Origin: Perilla frutescens
Lineage: Eukaryota > Streptophyta > Magnoliopsida > Lamiales > Lamiaceae
DNA length: 64,000 nucleotides
Direction of reading: 5' to 3'
NCBI GenBank assembly: GCA_026008535.1
Contig: BRKX01000015.1
Span: 21,225,501 to 21,289,500, forward strand
Shown: in pieces, positions 9,786-22,124 of the stretch
Layout of the letters: each line of letters opens with the position of its first letter
Numbering within the stretch: the stretch's first letter is position 1
Notes under the pieces: generated by a model
The model's database searches: none
Told to the model about the DNA's origin: nothing
Seen by the model: the letters and a program-made list of their open reading frames with translations, nothing else
Translations under genes and position numbers: made by a program

Positions 9786-10960
9786 TGTATGAACTCTCCT
9801 CTAGAATCCATTTTTTTCATTAATTATTTTATTTAAGTTAATTTTGTTTATGTTCTTGATTATTTACTTACATGTTCTCTATTCTATTATATTATTTAGT
9901 ATCTAGATATTAATGAGGTGTCTATGTTGTAGTACTCACATTGTTATTTGTTGTTACAATCTATGTGGATATGATACTCTTGCTTACTACGTATTACAAT
10001 TACACCATACACTTGCGGTTGTTTTTACTACTAATAAAATAGTGGTCACAAGCCATGACACATTTTGTAGTACTTGCACTATTGTTCACTGGAATTAGCA
10101 TCATCATCATCTATTACTTTAACATTATCATTGATACTATTGCTCACTACTTAAATAAGTAGTCAATGAATCTGTCCTAAAAGCCATTGTATGAACTCTC
10201 CTCTAGAATCCATTGTTTTCATTAATTAATTATTTAAATCAATTGTGTTTATGTTCTTGAGTATTTATTTACATGTTCCCATATTCTATTCTATTATTTA
10301 GTTTCTAGATATTAATGAGGTGTCTATGTTGTAGTACTCACATTGTTATTTGCTATTACAATCCATGTGGATATGATACTCTTACTCACTACGTATTACA
10401 ATTACACCGTACACTTGCGGTTGTTTTTACTGATAATAAAATAGTGGTCACAAGCCATGACACATTTTGCGGTACTCGCACTATTGTTCACTGGAATTAG
10501 CATCATCATTTATTACTTTAACATTATCATTGATACTATTGCTCACTACTTAAATAAGTAGTTAATGAATCTGTCTTAAAAGCCATTGTATAAACTCTCC
10601 TCTAGAATCCATTATTTTCATTAATTATTTTATTTAAATTAATTGTGTTTATGTTCTTGAGTATTTATTTACATGTTCTCTATTCTATTATATTATTCAG
10701 TATCTAGATATTAATGATGTGTCTATGTTTTAGTACTCACATTGTTATTTACTGTTACAATCCATGTGGATACGATACTCTTACTCACTACGTATTACAA
10801 TTACACCGTACACTTGCGGTTGTTTTTACTGCTAATAAAATAGTGGTCACAAGCCATGACACATTTTGTGGTACTCGCACTATTGTTCACTAGAATTAGT
10901 ATCATCATCTATCACTTTAGCATTATCATTGATACTATTGCTCACTACTTTTATCTTTAT
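9786..10960. repeat. Tandem array, about 402 bp x 3
   Basis: Units begin with TGTAT(G/A)AACTCTCCTCTAG at 9786, 10188 and 10587, with periods of 402 and 399 bp. The third is cut short near 10955. All share TGAGGTGTCTATGTTGTAGTACTC-like and GTACACTTGCGGTTG-like phrases. A 61-codon frame is open in the first two units (9913-10098, 10315-10500) but not conserved in the third, so it is unlikely to be a gene. A phrase resembling GTGGATA-GATACTC...CACTTGCGG reappears at about 27999-28055, hinting that the unit derives from a retrotransposon LTR. Confidence 0.85.
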
Positions 10961-11456
10961 CATTTAATTATGCTTTTAACTTTGTTATTCTGTTTACTTA
11001 ACAGTATTATATAAAAATTTATAGGTGTTAAAAGGGTTACAACAAATGAAAGTACAAGAAGAACAAAAGCTAAAACTGTCCTCACTCATCAAGATGGTAA
11101 AGGTAATGAGATATTTTATAAATATCCATCATTGTAGATAACTACATGTCCATTAATCGAGTATATAAAATTCAGACAACCCAGGAGAAATCTCCAAAGT
11201 GGTGCCAACATAATCTGGAGATTAAATAAGACAACTAATCATGTTAATATTAAAACTAATTTATTTTTCGATAATGCTAAAACTAGTCGCAGTAATGCTA
11301 AAATTAATTACAACAATGCTAAGACCTAACATAGTAATGCTAAAAGCATTCAACCCAAATAGAATAGAATTTCTAAATTGTAAAAATACCCCGAATTCAT
11401 TAAAATAACCCTAATATTATAAAAATACCACCGCATAACTCAAACTCGAGTACAGA
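10961..11456. other. Non-coding, AT-rich
   Basis: No gene is seen. AATGCTAAAA-like words recur at 11271-11350. The segment ends at the TTT target duplication of the CACTA element. Confidence 0.5.
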
Positions 11457-11459
11457 TTT

Positions 11460-14400
11460 CACTACAAGAAAATCACGAAATGTTCGTCGCCCAAAGGCCA
11501 TTTTCAGTCACCAAATTATTGGGCGACGGAAAATGTCCATCTCATGTATTTAGTCGCTAAAGAAAAAAGGTGATGGACTTTTCCGTCACCTCAATTTGAC
11601 GACGGAATACGCGACGGAACGGTCCGTCGCCATAAAGTGTCGTCGTAAATGGTCGTCTAACTGAGGCGACGGACAAAAAAATCGGGCGACAGAAGATTTC
11701 CGTCGCCATTTTTTTTTTAATTTTTTTTATTTTTAATTCTTTTTTTTAATTCGATTTTTTTTAATTTGTTTTTCTTTTTAACTATTTATTTGTACCCAAA
11801 TATAATAAAAAATCATAAAACTAAAATATATATATATATATATATAATTGTACATAATTTAATACAAAATGTATAATATATATAAATAAATATCAAAATT
11901 ATAGCAAAAATACAAATATAATACAACTATGAGCTCTACTCACCATCCGGCCTTCCGGAACCGCTACCAGGCCCTCCGGATCCGTCACCAGTACCACCCG
12001 GCTGCTGACTGAGAAGGCGCTCAAGCAAGGACTCCATCCTCGCCTGCTTCTCCAGTACCTGCTGCACAGACTCATGCTAGGCATCCATCTGTGCCTGCAT
12101 CTCGGCCTGCATCTCACCCAGCCTCGCATCGAGCTCAGCCTGGGTGTACAGCGACTCGGAGCCTAGGCTCGATGATGAGGAGGATCATCCAAGTGCAGTA
12201 GAAGGGCGACGAATGGCAAGGGCCATGTTCCCCAGCCCGATAGCGCGCCCCTTCCTGTTGGGCATCACCACCTGGCGGAAAATATCGCCCATGTCCAGCT
12301 CTCTACCCTCCGCTCTCTACTCCGCGGCCAAGGCATCACATTTATCCTGTATTTATCAGGATAAATGTAATTCATTTTTCAATATAGATTATTTATATGT
12401 ACGTATATATATATATATATAAATATATATTAAAATGTTTGTAAAAATCTACCTTGTTCTCCCTCGCCTTGGCTGTGGTCCAAAGGTCGCCCGGGCAGTG
12501 AAGGCAGAGGTAGGTCTAGTAGCACCTCCCAGTCAGACAGATGCTGCTCTCTAGCCTGATTAAACAAGATAAAATGAAATCTATTAGAAAGGGTTAATTT
12601 ATTATACAATAAACTTGAATAATTATTATAACTTGTACCAGATCGCGCATATGATCCATGACACATCTGGCGCCTCCGTGGTGAGTCTGGCTGGATGATC
12701 CTAGTCCATTGGACTCGGTGTTGCAGATCCTCTTGGACAGGCGAGCCTTCTCCTGAGTCTTCTCCGTCTGCCAGTATGCTATCCAAGCAGGTCAGTCCTC
12801 CCTGCGCACAAAATCGAGCTTCTTGCCCGCCTGGTAGTCATCCTTCATCATGTGGTACATCATGTCCCTGTACCGGTCCTGGCACTTCTTCTAGAAGAGC
12901 GGAAGGATCTCTCCATCAGGGAATGACCACCTAAACTCCTTCTGTATTAACACATCAATAACCAACGACGTTAGTAATAATATTAGATAACACAAAATAC
13001 ATATATATCAATTTTTTTACCTTGAACTCAGCCCAGTACAGCATCCTCCGTTCCATGGGCACCTTCTTCCAAGCGAAGCCCATAGGATACATATACCTCT
13101 TGAAGATAGAGGTAATTGCCCTCGAACAGGCGTTCAAGGGCCTCATGACTCTGAAAATGCAAATTAGATTCAATTATAATATACATAAAGTAAATTAATT
13201 AAATATATGGATATATAGATCAACATACCTCTCCCTGCCCATGATCTCGAGCTCGAGCTCCTGTCTCGAGTCAACTGTGCGGGACTCCTCACCCTGAGCA
13301 TCGATCCCATCCTAACTGACACTATCATCAATGGTACCGCCAACAGATCTCATAGATGATAGAGCTCGTGACCTAGCCCCGTGAGATCCACCTCCTCTAG
13401 TCATCTGACAAAAACAACTCATAAAGACAAAGTCATGAAGAACTAGCATAACGACGTGAAAAAAATTAATTAGGAAAAAAATTCGGCAGCATAACGACGT
13501 GAAACCTATATTTTGACCAAGTCATCGACGTAACTTAACTATGTTCTGGGATTAACTAGCAAAAACCAAACACCATAGGGATCCAGGGGCCCTCGTCCCA
13601 ATATAAGTACGTACAATTAATATAGAGGGATCCAGGGACTCTCGTCTCATTCTAACTACATACAATTAATTCAAATTAACACTTTAAACATTATTAGTAA
13701 ATTAGCATTCATTTCCTCAAAAACTAAAATTCTTTCTTATTTATTGTTCGTTTTAATAAATTCTTTATTAAATTTTCACTATATATATATATATATATAT
13801 TATAAGTATATATTCAAATGGACATGAGTGATGATAATTGCCTAACCCGTTTAGAAAGTAGTCAGCATTCAGCTAACGGGTTCACCCAATTCTCTGTCTT
13901 ACCCTTCCACCAACTAATTAAAAAACATAAACATTAATGTGCTAGTGCCTAATCTTATGTATTTAAACCGACTATATTCTCACATTTAATTTGTTCTTAC
14001 AAATCTAATTAGTTATGAAATTGAGGATGAACTTTTATACAATTTTATTATTTTTGAAGCAATACTTTTTAAATATATAATTTCCATATCATGTAAGTTA
14101 TTTTCTCATAAACTTACCAAAATTACGAATGTCCTAGTGGTACCAAAATTTCAAGCCAAACAACAAATAAGAAAACCAAGTATAAGATTTTTCTAATTAT
14201 TAAATAAAGAATAATATTTGTATAATTAATAAGGTGAGCAACCAACCAAAGTAGTATTGTGTAATTAAGGTCAATATATACTGCCCACCAAATTTAAACT
14301 TCCATTAGAATTTTCATTGTCATTAAGGAATCATGGATTATATTAAATATTAATTGACTTATTTTGCACAAAAAACATAACTTTTAGACCAAATAACAAA

Positions 14401-15046
14401 TACTATAACTTTTAAACTCCATCAATTTAATTTAACAAAAAATTTCTTCTTCGTTGACATAAAAAAAATCACAAACAGAAATCAAACATAAAAACCCCTA
14501 AACCCTAAAAATATATTTTAAATTGAAATTTAAAAAAAAAATAAAAAAAGGAAAATAAGGCAATTACCTTCGGCAGCAGGCGGCGGCGGGCTGGGCGGCG
14601 GAGGCGGCAGGGCTCGGCGGACGCGGGCTCCGGTGCGGAAGAACGAGGGGGAGGGAGAGAGGGGAAGGGGGAAAGGGAGAGGGAGAGGGAGCACGGCGAT
14701 CAGCGGCGGGGGGAAATGGGGAAGAAGCTCTCTGTTCCCGTATATTACAAAATCGGGCGATGGACATGGCGACGGAATACATTCCGTCACCCGATATTTT
14801 ATTATATTCTAAAATAAAAAAATAAGGTGGCAAAATATTTCCGTCGTCATATTTCGTTGCCTTATTAATCGGTTTAAAAAAATAAAATAAGGCGACGAAA
14901 ATATTCCGTCGCCTTAATTTTCTGGAATTAAAAATAAATAAATAAATAAAAGAAAAACAGAAGGCGACGGAATATGTCCGTCGCCTTATGTATCAATGGT
15001 GGACCCATCGCCATTGTCGTCGCTAAAAGTGTGTTTTCTTGTAGTG
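11460..15046 (-). mobile_element. Complete short CACTA (En/Spm) element
   Basis: Bounded by inverted CACTACAAGAAAA termini (11460 and 15046) and a perfect 3-bp TSD, TTT (11457-11459 and 15047-15049), the signature of CACTA transposons. Both subterminal zones (about 11488-11710 and 14753-15025) are packed with GGCGACGGA / TCCGTCGCC words in both orientations, as expected for TNPA-type binding sites. At 3587 bp it has no room for the large TNPD transposase and carries only a TNPA-like gene on the minus strand, preceded by a GC-rich leader (14565-14720). It is therefore non-autonomous. Confidence 0.92.
11930..13404 (-). pseudogene. TNPA-like CACTA protein (Transposase_24 family), broken
   Basis: A spliced minus-strand gene resembling the plant Ptta/En/Spm protein family (PF03004), thought to bind the element's termini. 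Exons read by eye: 13229-13404 from ATG to an AG|GTATGTTG donor; 13021-13150 with CAG| and |GTAAAA borders, encoding SRAITSIFKRYMYPMGFAWK; about 12640-12945 with the family core KKCQDRYRDMMYHMMKDDYQ and a THHGG segment; about 12475-12560; and a final exon from about 12350 with PNRKGRAIGLGNMA and a Gln/Met coiled coil ending near 11935. An in-frame TAG interrupts exon 1 (after DDSVS) and a TAG lies in exon 3. The related copy at 25786-27260 has different lesions. Confidence 0.78.
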
Positions 15047-15125
15047 TTTTCACCGTTCATAAATTGAAGATTTACGGCTCTGATTGATTCTTAATTCTCA
15101 CATGGGGCTCTGTTCTCATTTGATC

Positions 15126-15128
15126 AAT

Positions 15129-15177
<49 letters not shown>
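15126..15177. repeat. (TC)n(TA)n microsatellite
   Basis: A run of TC dinucleotides followed by TA dinucleotides, ending at the left border of the small MULE. Confidence 0.9.
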
Positions 15178-15417
15178 GGGTTGGTTATAATAAGAACTAA
15201 GTTTGGTGTGAGAACGTGAGAACGGGCTTGTTTAGTGTAATTTCAATGCTTTTCTTATTTTATTTTGGTGCTAAATCATCTAGCACTAAAATACAATAAG
15301 AAAAGCATTAAAAAAAAAAATTGCATCAAAATACAGTAAGAAAAGCACTAAAATTACACTAAACAAGCCCGTTCTCACGTTCCTACATGAAGCATTGTTC
15401 TCATTTGAACCAAATCC
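15178..15417. mobile_element. Small foldback MULE-type element
   Basis: A 240-bp element with ends GGGTTGGTTATAAT and (complement) GGATTTGGTTCAAAT. The ends match those of the larger MULE at 54736-55946. Most of it folds back: GAACGTGAGAACGGGCTTG near 15214 pairs with its complement near 15385, giving arms of about 60 bp. The flanking 9-mers TATATATAT and TATATATGT agree at 8 of 9 positions but are low-complexity, so the TSD is weak. A further related end lies at about 15469-15513. Confidence 0.65.
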
Positions 15418-16658
15418 TATATATGTATATATGTATATATGTTTGTATGTATATAAATAGGAAGTAGTTCCAGAGGGAACTAGTCCTCGTGTGAGAATAA
15501 GGAACCAATCCCAACTATATAAATTAAAAGACATAATTGAAATTGCAAAATATTAAAGGAACAGTAGATGAATTATGTAAAATAAAACTTTAATCTTCAA
15601 AGTTGTAGAGGAAACATCCGTCACATAGCTATGAAATCTAAATTAAAATTGAAAAATAATGAAAATAAGGTCCCCAAAATTCGTCCAAGAAGACCCCTTA
15701 AATAGTAGAGAGAGTTGAAGCCCATAGAAGGAAGGAGAGCCCGGTCCGAAAGAAAACTCATTGATGATCGCCGATATGAGCACGGGCCATGCAACAGGGA
15801 GCACGGTCCATGCTCTTGGAATGAAAAAATCGAGTCTACTTCGCCGAGACAGGAGCCGTGCTCTTCTTCACCACCCGACACACTTCACCGTTTTACTCCG
15901 TTCGCGCTCGTTTCTTATTCGATTGACTTGACTCTTTTAGGCATGCATTGATCATTAACTAACATCCAAATAAACACCAAAATGCATACAAAATCCATAT
16001 TTATCAGTACCCCCAAACATTTTTTTAACTTTTATATAGGGTTATAATTTATAAATATTTGACATTAGTTGAATTAGTATCTTTACTAGTTAATTTTTAA
16101 TTTTTAAATCTAGGTTATGTTTTTAATATAGATTATATATTTATTATATTGATTTCAAATATAAATTAATAGTGAATTGTAGTTGAATTTCTTATTTCTT
16201 TATATTTTTTATTTGAAATTATTAATCTATGTTATTCACATAATTTATTTTATAAATTATATATTGTGAAGTTATCCTTTTTATTATTTTGCCACTCTTA
16301 AAAATGTAAAATTATACTTTTTACATTAAATGATTTGTACGAGTTTATTCTTTTGAATTATTATTGCTAGGCATAACTAATTTAATTTAGATTAATAAAT
16401 AAGTTTAGAAAAAATCATTTCAAAATTATTTTATTCTAGCTATTATTTTCAATTATTTATTTTAATAAACAATAATCTTTTCTATTTTATTTGGGGTGGA
16501 AGAAAGCCCAATATAAATGACATTATTTCACTAAAGAAAACAAGAAAAATTGGATATACGTTGTTTCAAAAAAAAATTAAATGCATAAATATTAGCAATC
16601 ATTCTGCATATTTCATTGTTTTTCCTAAGCCACACAAGTAAAAGGGAAGCGCAAAGAT
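15418..16658. other. Non-coding
   Basis: No gene is supported. AT-rich. The only GC-richer patch is 15715-15950, with GAGCACGG/CCATGCTC words of no recognised function. Its short open frames show no domain. Confidence 0.4.
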
Positions 16659-16700
16659 TTGCTACTCTGCCCCCTCTAAGAAAAAATTCTGGATCCGCCA
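16659..16700 (-). mobile_element. hAT-MITE terminal remnant
   Basis: The minus strand begins CAGTGGCGGATCCAGAATTT and continues to AGAGGGGGCA, a terminus common in plant hAT-derived MITEs. The partner end was not found, so this is one end only. Its translation (SVADPEFFLRGG) is often mis-annotated as protein. Confidence 0.55.
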
Positions 16701-17239
16701 CTGATGGTGGCATCAACATCAATAGTATTTCCGATGAAAGAAATAGAGAATAAGAATGAGAATGAATACATATATATAGCGATGAAGAAATGTTAAAATT
16801 ACATATACGCCTATGTTGCTCTAAAAACATCAAATTTTATAAAAATGTCACTACGTGTGGCTTTTCTATATATATAGACGCACACAGAATGACTTGAATG
16901 AATGATATTAATTAATAATCATATCCAAAGTTCAATATATATATATATATATATATGAGACTTGTCAAATTGTGTGTCAAATTATAAACTTTTATCTAGC
17001 TATATACTATGTTTCATGAAATCATCTTTCAGAAGAGGTTATATATTTGTAGATTATATCCAAATATCAATAACAGAAATATTATGATTTAATAATTCAA
17101 TGAGCGCTAGCTAGGTGTTTGATGCATAATGGTGGTCTTTACCTAGCTCTATCTACATGGTACAATGTAGTGTATGTTCATATTATATATTCAAATTAAC
17201 ACATATCGATAATAAAAATCATTTACTTTATGTTGATTT

Positions 17240-17326
17240 TTTTTTACTCATACGACACCCAATCTGATAGGAGATTCGAACTCGTGACTTTTGATTTTCA
17301 AACAACCTCACTCCACCACTAGGCTA
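17240..17326 (-). mobile_element. tRNA-derived SINE with 19-bp TSD
   Basis: On the minus strand it begins TAGCCTAGTGGTGGAG (A-box-like), contains GAGTTCGAATCTCC (B-box-like, near 17275) and ends in an A-run. It is flanked by a perfect 19-bp duplication, ATTTACTTTATGTTGATTT (17221-17239 and 17327-17345), the length expected from LINE-type target-primed insertion. Family unknown. About 600 bp upstream of the WRKY start codon. Confidence 0.85.
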
Positions 17327-17636
17327 ATTTACTTTATGTTGATTTAAGGCGTAATATCTAAATGTTCAAATCATGTTATATTTAATTACAATTTAAGAAA
17401 ATTGATATATAGTAATTTAAAAGTAAATGAATTATAAAGTTTTTATTATAAGTAATTTCAAAGTTTAGAGTTGACAATCAATCTAAAAAGGACCAAACAA
17501 TGAACATGTTTAGCATTAATGCGCGTGGATTGCATGCGTAAATTTACCCAACTCTACTTCCCAATTAATTTAATTAGACGATTTAAAAAAATGATTAAAT
17601 TAGATTCTTAATTTTTATATGATCAGCAGCCGCTAG

Positions 17637-17642
17637 CACGTG
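17637..17642. promoter_or_regulatory. G-box (CACGTG) upstream of WRKY gene
   Basis: Perfect palindrome about 310 bp before the WRKY start codon. CACGTG is the binding core for plant bZIP and bHLH factors, including ABA-responsive ones. Functional only by analogy. The C2H2 and ELM2 genes here also have upstream CACGTG. Confidence 0.45.
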
Positions 17643-17950
17643 AAATTTCACTGTTTTATTATTTATAAAAATGGAATGCCAATTTTAAAATTCAAGATTT
17701 CTCTTACTATTATTATTTTTTAATTTTCTCTTTATCTCTGTGCATCGACACGATTAAACTTTTTTCCTCAAGAGAAAGAGACAGGGAAAAGATAAACCAA
17801 TAAAAACTCAAATGATAAACAGCTGCACCCAAAAACCACTACGCGCAATTCTCTTTCCCTCACTCCAAAACCCTAACTTTCTCTCTCCGTGTCTTATTCT
17901 CTCACTACTCAATCATCTCATCTCTGCGCGCGCGTGTCAGACTCTGAGGC

Positions 17951-20900
17951 ATGGATGGCAAGGAGAAGATGGATTCCGAGTTGAGTTGGGGATTTGGCGA
18001 CGGCGGAGACGCCGACAACGAGAGCTACAGCTATCTCTTCGGCAGTGATTTCAAGGATAGCAGCATACTCAACGAGTTCGGATGGAATATTCCGGTGGAT
18101 TCATGCGGCGTGTCTGGATGCAAACGCGGCTTTGCGGATTTCGATCGGATCGATCCCGATTTGTCGCGGAGCGGCGCCGACGCTGAGGGTGAGGCGACGG
18201 TGGCGGTGGTGGAGGAAAACTCCACTTCGGCTTCCGTTCTGGCGTCGGTTTCGTCGAGCTCGTCGGAGATGTCGACGGAGACCGGTAGCTCAACTGCCCC
18301 CGCTGCCACCAATCCGGCGCCGGACAGAGCGTGAGTAGTAGTACTGTAGAGTCATTTCATGCATTTGTGGTTTTTTTAAAAGAGCCGATTATATTAATTC
18401 CTTTTGGGATAAGATCGATAGCAGAGAACTGTAAAAGAAGTAAACGTAGGGAATACTGCTCCTGCCATGTCCGTGCAGTTTTTGTGCACGCAATTTGGGG
18501 AGAATGAGGGTGTTTCCGGTATTTAACGACGAATTAGCCAATTAGGGGCTTTTGTGGCCATTCCGGAAAAAGTAAATTTCATTTGATTAAGCGCAGCCGC
18601 TATTGCGGCGGCAATGGCGTGCTATATTAATTTTTATTTTTTTTAAATTCCCCTTCTCCCCCTCTCTAATTTGTCCTTTTTCACTCAAAATGCGTTATTT
18701 CCGATTTCACAAAAAGCAATTTTTTGCATAAAAATGAAAATATAATTTTTTAGAGATAGAAAAAAGGTTCTAAATCGATTAATCCCATTAATTGTCTTCG
18801 CACGTATGCATTTAAGAAATCCTGCTCTTTTTTCCTCTTTCTAAGCTTGTGTACGTCTGCATCATGCATTGTACGGTTGGTACGTGATTTGTGACGTTAT
18901 TATTAATATATGATGAAGACAGTTAATGTTATATTAGTTATTTAATTAAGAGGTAGTAGCAACAATTGTAACTATATATAGAAAAGTTAATTAAGAGTTA
19001 TGATCTTCTCAATAACGTGCGCAAAGCCCCCTTTTAGGTTAAGTATTGCAGCATGTTAATATGATCGTGAGCTAAAATAAGTTGTGCAGTTTATTACCTG
19101 AGTTTTGTCGAAAAGGAGAAAGAACTGAAATTGAGAAGAAAATTGTGTGGAGGTAGTGTTGCTAAACATTAATATTTCTTCTTTTAAATGCTTTAATCAT
19201 GGCGTTTGTCTAGTGGTCAAGTTGCACAACTCCTCAATTAATTTCGAATTTCTGTACATATACATGTACTGTTACGTTATGGAGTATTATAATAATTTGA
19301 AATATAAAGGTTTTGCCGTGCTGTAGCTTGAATAGTTCGAATTATTTGCATTATAACTATTTCCTCCCCAAGTTGAAAGTCACTTGTCTGTCTCTGTATA
19401 TTATATATAAAATTCATGAAATATGTATATAAATTTTCATAAAACCAATTAAGTCCTTGTACTCGATCTGTAGACAACTTAAAGGATTTAATGATGCGTG
19501 CAGTTATTGAAAAACATGGATTGATTGAATTTTTTAAGTTGAATTAAGGCTAGGTATATATCTTAATTAGTACGTTTTTCTGAGTAAATTATTTGGAATT
19601 GGAAGCTTTACTAACTTGTCAACTTGGAAGATCTCAGATCATGTTCAGTTTAAATATTTCTATTCAATAAAGTGCATGCACAGATAGCATTATATTAATT
19701 AAAGTAAGGAACGTCATGCATGTCATTTTTATTTTTATTTTTGTCTAAATTTGTAGCTAGCTAGTATCATAAGATTCGATATATATATATACTACTATAT
19801 ATAAAGTAAGGGTAAATATATATATAATATTTTGCAGGAAGAAGGTGGGTAAAAAGCAAGGAGAAAAGAGAATTCGAGAGGCACGTTTCGCGTTTGTAAC
19901 AAAGAGTGAAATAGATCATCTTGAAGATGGGTACCGATGGCGAAAATATGGGCAAAAAGCAGTTAAGAATAGTCCTTTTCCAAGGTACGTACGTACGTAG
20001 GTGATGGATTATATTTATACACGATAAGGGAGTCTCCCGTGGGACCGTTTAGCGGATTTCAATCCGCATTTGAAATCGTCTATTTTTTTTTAAATTTTAT
20101 CAATGTTTTTCTTTGATTTTTATTTCTTATGCTTTAGTTTAATTTTAAACTTATTATTTAGAGAGCTCATCCTATCCAATTAGGGTTTTATATTTTTTTT
20201 TAGTATTTAATTTTTTAAATAATCAATTAATAACTAAAAAATTAAAATTAAATAATAAAAAATTACAATGCATTCTAATTAGACTTGATGAATTCTAAAT
20301 AATAGGTGTAAAATGAAACTAAAGCATAAGAAATTGGAATCAATCAAAATAATTGAAAAAAACTAAAAAAATCGAGTGTGCATTAGAAGATTTCAACTGA
20401 TCAATCCATTATACGGATCTTATTTGATTCAGGAGGTGGTCATATCTCTTTTTTTATTTCTTCTTTTTAATTTTTCTTTTTCAATGATTCCATGTCCTCT
20501 CTTTTTTTTTCAGTTTTTTTTTTCAATTTTTAATTTCTTTTTTTTTACGAATATAAATTAATTTTTTTAATTTAATTTAATTTTTTTATCTGGCATCTCG
20601 TATAGTACATACGCTCAACGCTAATGCATGAGTTTGTGCACTGTGCTCAATAATTAATTATTTTGAAATAAATATATTCACTATAAAATGGAATTAATGA
20701 ACCATAAAATTAAATTGAATTAATTTTATTTTTTTATCCGGCATTTCGCGCGGTGCATTCATTTGATCGACATGCTAGATAGAAAATAAAGTTTTAAAAA
20801 AAATGAAAAAAAACAAAATAATAAAATAAAATGGAGGGGTGTGTGGGGGTGGGTTTGTAGATGGATTAACAGAAGTGTTTGTGATATATGGGAATATGCA

Positions 20901-21036
20901 GGAGCTACTACCGGTGTACAAACAGTAATTGCAGGGTGAAGAAGAGAGTGGAACGTTCCTGGGAGGATAGTTCAGTAGTGATCACTACATACGAAGGGCA
21001 GCACACCCATCATTCATCTTCTAGTTTTGGATTTCC

Positions 21037-21075
<39 letters not shown>

Positions 21076-21187
21076 ATTTCATAATAATCCAATGCAACTT
21101 CTTCAATATCCTCCTCAGCCCCGTCAACCTCAAGGACTCCTTGGAGATGTCATCGCCCCTCACCCTCCATCGGATATGCCTAATTAA
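17951..21187 (+). CDS. WRKY57: Group IIc WRKY transcription factor, WRKY57-like
   Basis: Spliced CDS of three exons, 17951-18330, 19838-19984 and 20902-21187 (270 residues, borders C|GTGAGT, GCAG|G, AG|GTACGT, GCAG|G). The N-terminus is acidic and Ser-rich (1-126). A basic KKVGKKQGEKR stretch (128-138) precedes the WRKY domain: WRKYGQK at 161-167 and a C-X4-C-X23-H-X-H zinc site (C181, C186, H210, H212), the group IIc pattern that binds W-boxes. Intron 2 falls after the PR of NSPFPR, the usual position in this family. The NSPFPRSYYRCTNS wording favours WRKY57, linked in Arabidopsis to drought tolerance and jasmonate/auxin control of senescence. A run of 12 His encoded by pure CAT (222-233) follows the domain. 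The start was chosen as the first ATG in the frame that splices correctly. Introns are 1507 and 917 bp. The orthology call is inference. Confidence 0.94.
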
Positions 21188-21966
21188 TTAACCCCACCTA
21201 CCTACATATATATATATATCCTTCTCGATCAATATAATTAATTAATTCTCAGCTATAATATATTATCATTATTATTATTATTGGTTTGTTTCATCTATAG
21301 CTAGCTAGCTCATTTATACGTATATATATATATATGTTAATTTGGACACTAGCAGTAGCCACTGCATGCTTTACATATATCAATGTGTGACCAAATAAGT
21401 ATATATGCTGCTTTAATTAACAAAAGCTCCTTTCTAATTTTCACATGCTAATTAAGAGTGTAAGAATATAAGAATATTGAATCTCCAGGCCATATATATA
21501 TATATATCAAATGAAGTAGTCGTTTGTTTGTTTGTTTAATTGTTTGTTTTCTTGGTTTAACTTAGAGATTGTGTGCATTACTGGCATATATTGTGCATTC
21601 ATCCGTGCTAGCTTCAACATTAGGCAATTCTTGCTTGCTTAATTAATCACCTTACCTATACATACCTTGAATAATTAGACATGCAGTGATCGAGTTTGCT
21701 AGCTTATATACATGATCCACGATGATGTCATCTCATACAATGCTTTACACAATGTTTTTTTCTAAGATTTTTTGGGGACATGTTAATTATTGGGTTAAAT
21801 TTCCACATTCGGCAATGTTAGGTAGGGTAATTTGTGGATATATTTTTTTGGGAGAAGTTTCTTTGTTGGCTAAAAGAAAATGATAGAATGAGATACCTAC
21901 TACCAAACTTATTCCTTCAACTAGAATAATAATATTGTAGGAATATAAATAACCTATAAGCTGGGT

Positions 21967-22002
<36 letters not shown>

Positions 22003-22076
22003 CACATTGTTTCTCATTAATGTGGTTGGCTTGTATTGCTGGTTGGTCAGTCAGATCACAAGACAAGCAATGCATG

Positions 22077-22124
<48 letters not shown>

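Noticed and set aside
9913..10500. Two 61-codon ORFs (9913-10098, 10315-10500) as a small gene family
   Set aside because: They are the same part of a non-coding tandem unit. The third unit does not keep the frame and no domain is present.
14530..14833. Pro/Ser-rich minus-strand ORFs
   Set aside because: Low-complexity frames over the GC-rich leader of the CACTA element.
15214..15395. Foldback as a microRNA precursor
   Set aside because: Arms are long and near-perfect with transposon termini outside, and it has the same ends as a MULE elsewhere in the window.
17994..18338. Alternative frames over WRKY exon 1
   Set aside because: Only the 17951 frame splices in phase into the WRKY domain. 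The others are shadows in a GC-rich exon.
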